The translations under genes and the position numbers were made by a program. Positions 52,414 through 54,868 of a stretch of DNA of 54,868 nt are shown in pieces. The first letter of the stretch is position 1, and every line of letters starts with the position of its first letter. The stretch covers positions 1 to 54,868 of the forward strand of contig NZ_FQZY01000029.1 of assembly GCF_900142165.1 (NCBI RefSeq). Direction: 5' to 3'. The stretch is from Hespellia stercorisuis DSM 15480. GTDB lineage: Bacteria; Bacillota; Clostridia; Lachnospirales; Lachnospiraceae. The notes beneath the pieces are model-generated. The model saw nothing but the letters and a program-made list of their open reading frames with translations. It searched no databases and was not told where the DNA came from.

Positions 52414-54200
52414 TCTCTCGGAATCTTGATTGATCATGCCAGCCATGCTGGCAAATGCTCTTTGAAAAGTAAATATTATCCATGAAATAAAAAAATGGTA
52501 CAAGAAATAGACATAACTGTCGCTATGTCAAAGAAATTAGGATATAATAGTCTTTGGATTATGCTGCTTGTAGAATCAACTTTCTGAGGGCGGATTCAAA
52601 AGGCAAATCCCATGCATCCAGGTGTTGTAACATCAGGATGTGATAGAGTCGGCAGTACCACATCTTAGTTGAGCGGTGTCTGCCGTCTTCTAGTTTAAAG
52701 TATAATTTCTCACGTTTGTTAGAGCGTTCAGCAGAAGTTCTTGCATTGTACTCAAGTTTCCATTCCTCACTGTCACGAGGCGGTATGTTAAACAATCTTG
52801 GATTATCTTTCATTGCTAAATGAACTGTTCTTCCATACTTTGATTCAGAGCATGGGTGTTCACAGGAACATCCATATTTTCGACTAGCAAGAGGACATCT
52901 AAATTTTATACGATATTTAGAAGGCTCAGAGCCATCATGGTTCATGCGATGACCTGCACGACAGACAGGAACCCCATCTTTACCGATGGTAAAGTCGTTC
53001 TTGTAAGGGAGATTGCTTCCGCGTTTCCAATTCAAATCAATAAAAGGAGTAATGGAAGCACGTTTGCAGTATTCATAATAAGGCATTGCATCATGAGCAG
53101 AATCAAGAAGCAGTTTGTTTACCCTGTAGTCAGGCAGGAAATTTTTCATTCTGAAAAAGGTATGAAGGAATCCGTGTGAGTCATGCTTTGAAGCTGGCGA
53201 CAATAAGGGGAATACAGGGAGATCACTATAAGAATCAGAGGCTACAAGCATATATAAATCGTAGCCATGATACCAGCAGTCTCGTGAGGAAACCCAACCA
53301 ATATCACAATCTGGTTGAGAAAAATATCGATCACAATTGCAATCAGTAATGCCTTTTGTAGCACAGTCACAGATACGATGCTTGCGTTCTCTGTGAGAAG
53401 TAACAACAGGAGTACCATCACCAGCTAAAGCAAGAGATTTTGGATTAATAAGTCCCTTAGAAACAGACAAATCAAGGAATTCTGATTTGTATAGTTTGAA
53501 TAAGGAACCATAGGGCTGTTCATCAATGTGAAATATGGTATTTTCCAGTTCAGGAAGAAGTTGTTCCACGGTAACTTTCTCAATAGAATCCGCTTTTGTT
53601 CCTTTTAATTTTGGCTTTTTCACTTTTGTTTTTAAAGGATGAATATGGGAAGAAAGATGGCTCTCATCAGAATCCCATAGTCTTGAAAGAAAGTCATAGA
53701 ATGTACCAACCCCCGGAGTGTCACCAAACTCAAAGCCGCTAAGAATGGCATAGAGAGGGTTGATTTTAAGCTGGGCAGCCCAGTCAGTTAAAGAGGATAC
53801 TTTGAATTCAATCGATAGCAGATAGGAACGCTGCATACAGGAAGGAGTCCTTGGTTTAGGACCAAAGACAGAGTATTTCGATTTCATGAACTCATCGGTA
53901 AAGGATAAATCGAGATTCCAAAATCGCTCGATAATATCCCAAGTTGAACGAGCAATGGAATCAAGATTCGGATAATATTTACGGAGATTTTCGAGAAGAA
54001 AATCTTGATAGGCGGAATGGCCGCCAGAATTAACAGGTAACATAAAAATCGCCTCCAATCGAAAAATATCTTATAAATAAGGGCGCAAAGCGCCACATTT
54101 TTCGATGAAGTTGTCAAGTTTTTTTTGATAAAAAGTGGGGGATTTTAATAAAAAAGGAATCTGAAAGCCTTGATTTTACTGGCTTAGAGATTCCGAGAGA
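52414..54200. mobile_element. Insertion sequence between two repA copies
   Basis: TCTCTCGGAATCT at 52414-52426 is the exact reverse complement of 54188-54200 and both flank the transposase region, so they may be the terminal repeats. About 130 bases at the left inside hold no gene but include a GCCAGC/GCTGGC hairpin (52438-52452). At the right a GGCGC/GCGCC hairpin lies at 54082-54094. Target duplications were not identified, so the ends are tentative. Confidence 0.4.
52559..54043 (-). CDS. DDE transposase
   Basis: A 494-residue transposase with a zinc-binding part (HRICDCATKGITDCNC and later RCPLASRKYGCSCEHPCSE) and acidic catalytic positions in LALAGDGTPVV, KLLLDSAHDAMPYYEY and a C-terminal TSAERSNKREK glutamate region. 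This is the layout of IS4/IS1182-like DDE enzymes; I do not assign the family. The ATG at 54043 is chosen because GGAGG lies eight bases before it; a TTG at 54058 overlaps that site. The frame is complete, so the IS may be active. Confidence 0.8.
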   Translation of the reverse strand: MLPVNSGGHSAYQDFLLENLRKYYPNLDSIARSTWDIIERFWNLDLSFTDEFMKSKYSVFGPKPRTPSCMQRSYLLSIEFKVSSLTDWAAQLKINPLYAILSGFEFGDTPGVGTFYDFLSRLWDSDESHLSSHIHPLKTKVKKPKLKGTKADSIEKVTVEQLLPELENTIFHIDEQPYGSLFKLYKSEFLDLSVSKGLINPKSLALAGDGTPVVTSHRERKHRICDCATKGITDCNCDRYFSQPDCDIGWVSSRDCWYHGYDLYMLVASDSYSDLPVFPLLSPASKHDSHGFLHTFFRMKNFLPDYRVNKLLLDSAHDAMPYYEYCKRASITPFIDLNWKRGSNLPYKNDFTIGKDGVPVCRAGHRMNHDGSEPSKYRIKFRCPLASRKYGCSCEHPCSESKYGRTVHLAMKDNPRLFNIPPRDSEEWKLEYNARTSAERSNKREKLYFKLEDGRHRSTKMWYCRLYHILMLQHLDAWDLPFESALRKLILQAA

Positions 54201-54224
54201 ATATTACGAAGAAAGGAGGGTAAC

Positions 54225-54866
54225 ATGAGTCAGAAAGCAACATTTAATTACTATTACGGACAGGAATCAGATATGTACACATTTTATCGCATTCCCAAGT
54301 TATTATTTACACATGAGTATTTTCGCGAATTATCCAGTGACGCAAAGATTCTATATGGATTGATGCTGGATCGAATGTCTTTATCCATAAAAAATGAATG
54401 GTTTGACGACCAGAATAGAGCTTACATATACTTTTCTGTGGAAAATATCATGGAATTACTGAATTGTGGTAAGAATAAAGCAGTCAAAATCTTACAGGAA
54501 CTGGATAGTGAGCAGGGAATTGGCCTGATTGAAAAAAGAAGACAGGGATTTGGGAAAGCCAATGTCATATATGTGAAAAACTTCGTCATTGAAGATAACA
54601 AAGAGCCAAATCCAGCGATGGAGAAGGTGCTAGAAGAAGATTCTGACAGTGGTTTAAAAAGTAAACTTCAAGAAGTTTATAAATCAAACTTCAAGGAGTT
54701 TGAAAATCAAACTTCTAGAATCCCTAAAAGTAAACCTCAAGAAGTTTACATATCAAACCCTAATTATAATAATACTGTAACTGTTCAGAACCCCCTTGGG
54801 GAACTAATTAATTTTTGTACAAAACAGAGAATTTTTAAAACCTGTTTTGCGATATTATTTCGGTAA
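54225..54866 (+). pseudogene. repA: RepA_N initiator, second copy, interrupted near the window end
   Basis: The first 183 residues match RepA_N proteins (ATFNYYYGQESDMYTFYRIP, SDAKILYGLMLDRMSLSIKN, then NKAVKILQELDSEQGIGLIE), followed by a linker with a repeated SKLQEVYKSN / SKPQEVYISN unit. After NPNYNNT the sequence turns into an unrelated tail that stops at 54864-54866. The break coincides with GTAACTGTTCAGAACCCC at 54777, which looks like an IS end. AGGAGGG precedes the ATG. It is a diverged paralogue of the repA at 51969. Confidence 0.7.
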
Positions 54867-54868
54867 TT
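54777..54868. mobile_element. Probable left end of an IS66-like insertion
   Basis: GTAACTGTTCAGAACCCC begins exactly where RepA similarity ends. IS66-family elements start with GTAA and often have a similar GTTCAGAAC terminal sequence. The window stops before any transposase gene, so the call is by pattern only. Confidence 0.4.

Noticed and set aside
54650..54760. Repeated AAGAAGTTTA units in the second repA as a regulatory repeat
   Set aside because: They encode the repeated SK-QEVY linker of RepA in frame, so protein repetition explains them.

Overview
The window looks like a mosaic of integrative and conjugative element (ICE) modules from a low-GC Gram-positive, most likely a gut Clostridia/Lachnospiraceae-type Bacillota. 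The grounds are strong AGGAGG ribosome sites, many TTG/GTG starts, PrgI/PcfB/Maff2/sortase-B type conjugation genes and RepA_N/ParA/ParB/DUF6462 partition genes. No rRNA, tRNA or CRISPR array was recognised. Only one complete gene looks chromosomal (a 3-hydroxyacyl-CoA dehydrogenase), and it sits among gene scars.

Layout. 1-300: non-coding, strongly folded DNA next to a truncated gene. 301-5936: the ICE SNF2-type helicase gene, missing its 5' part and split by a group II intron (971-3753) that carries an LtrA-type reverse transcriptase/maturase/HNH protein. 5950-21173: a co-directional mobilisation and type IV secretion operon (DUF5688, DUF3991/toprim, DUF4314-DUF3846, a candidate oriT, MobC, relaxase, PcfB, ArdC-like, VirD4, Maff2 pilin-like, VirB6-like, PrgI, VirB4, sortase B, DUF5698, lysozyme-CHAP). 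21300-36307: a defence island read from one strong promoter. It holds an XRE regulator, a SNF2 helicase with a PLD-like N-terminus, DUF4391, a DUF4365-like nuclease, type III Mod, a small coiled-coil membrane protein, type III Res, an OLD/ABC-like ATPase with a HEPN-like Rx4H motif, a WYL regulator and two unknown genes, closed by a terminator. 36321-37300: a LexA/S24 repressor with palindromic sites and the stump of an ImmA/IrrE gene.

37347-40668: a scar region on the minus strand with a truncated XRE gene, an N-truncated ybjQ, the hydroxyacyl-CoA dehydrogenase and an IS1380-family transposase. 40879-47815: a second element with somewhat different base composition. Its xre-immA-ywbE operon faces a Y-family polymerase operon (polY, small protein, second ImmA, zinc ribbon) across a consensus promoter bracketed by two identical palindromic operators. 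A sigma-like protein, an orphan MazF/PemK, two tandem Xis proteins and a tyrosine integrase follow. 47915-49330: a five-repeat zinc-ribbon protein with a nuclease-like C-terminus, then a gene-free stretch with helically phased direct repeats. 49791-54868: the start of a third replicon or ICE backbone (two DUF6462 proteins, ParA, ParB, and two RepA copies separated by an IS and probably ended by another IS).

How the genes work together. The left block would nick and transfer DNA (MobC/relaxase at oriT, VirD4 coupling, VirB4/VirB6/PrgI channel, CHAP-lysozyme wall opening). Its cargo is a multi-enzyme DNA-modification and nuclease island, which is the most interesting part of the window. The XRE-ImmA pair and the LexA-like repressor would tie element genes to DNA damage, and Xis/Int would excise the right-hand element. 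All functions come from reading motifs and remembered family architectures; no database search was run.
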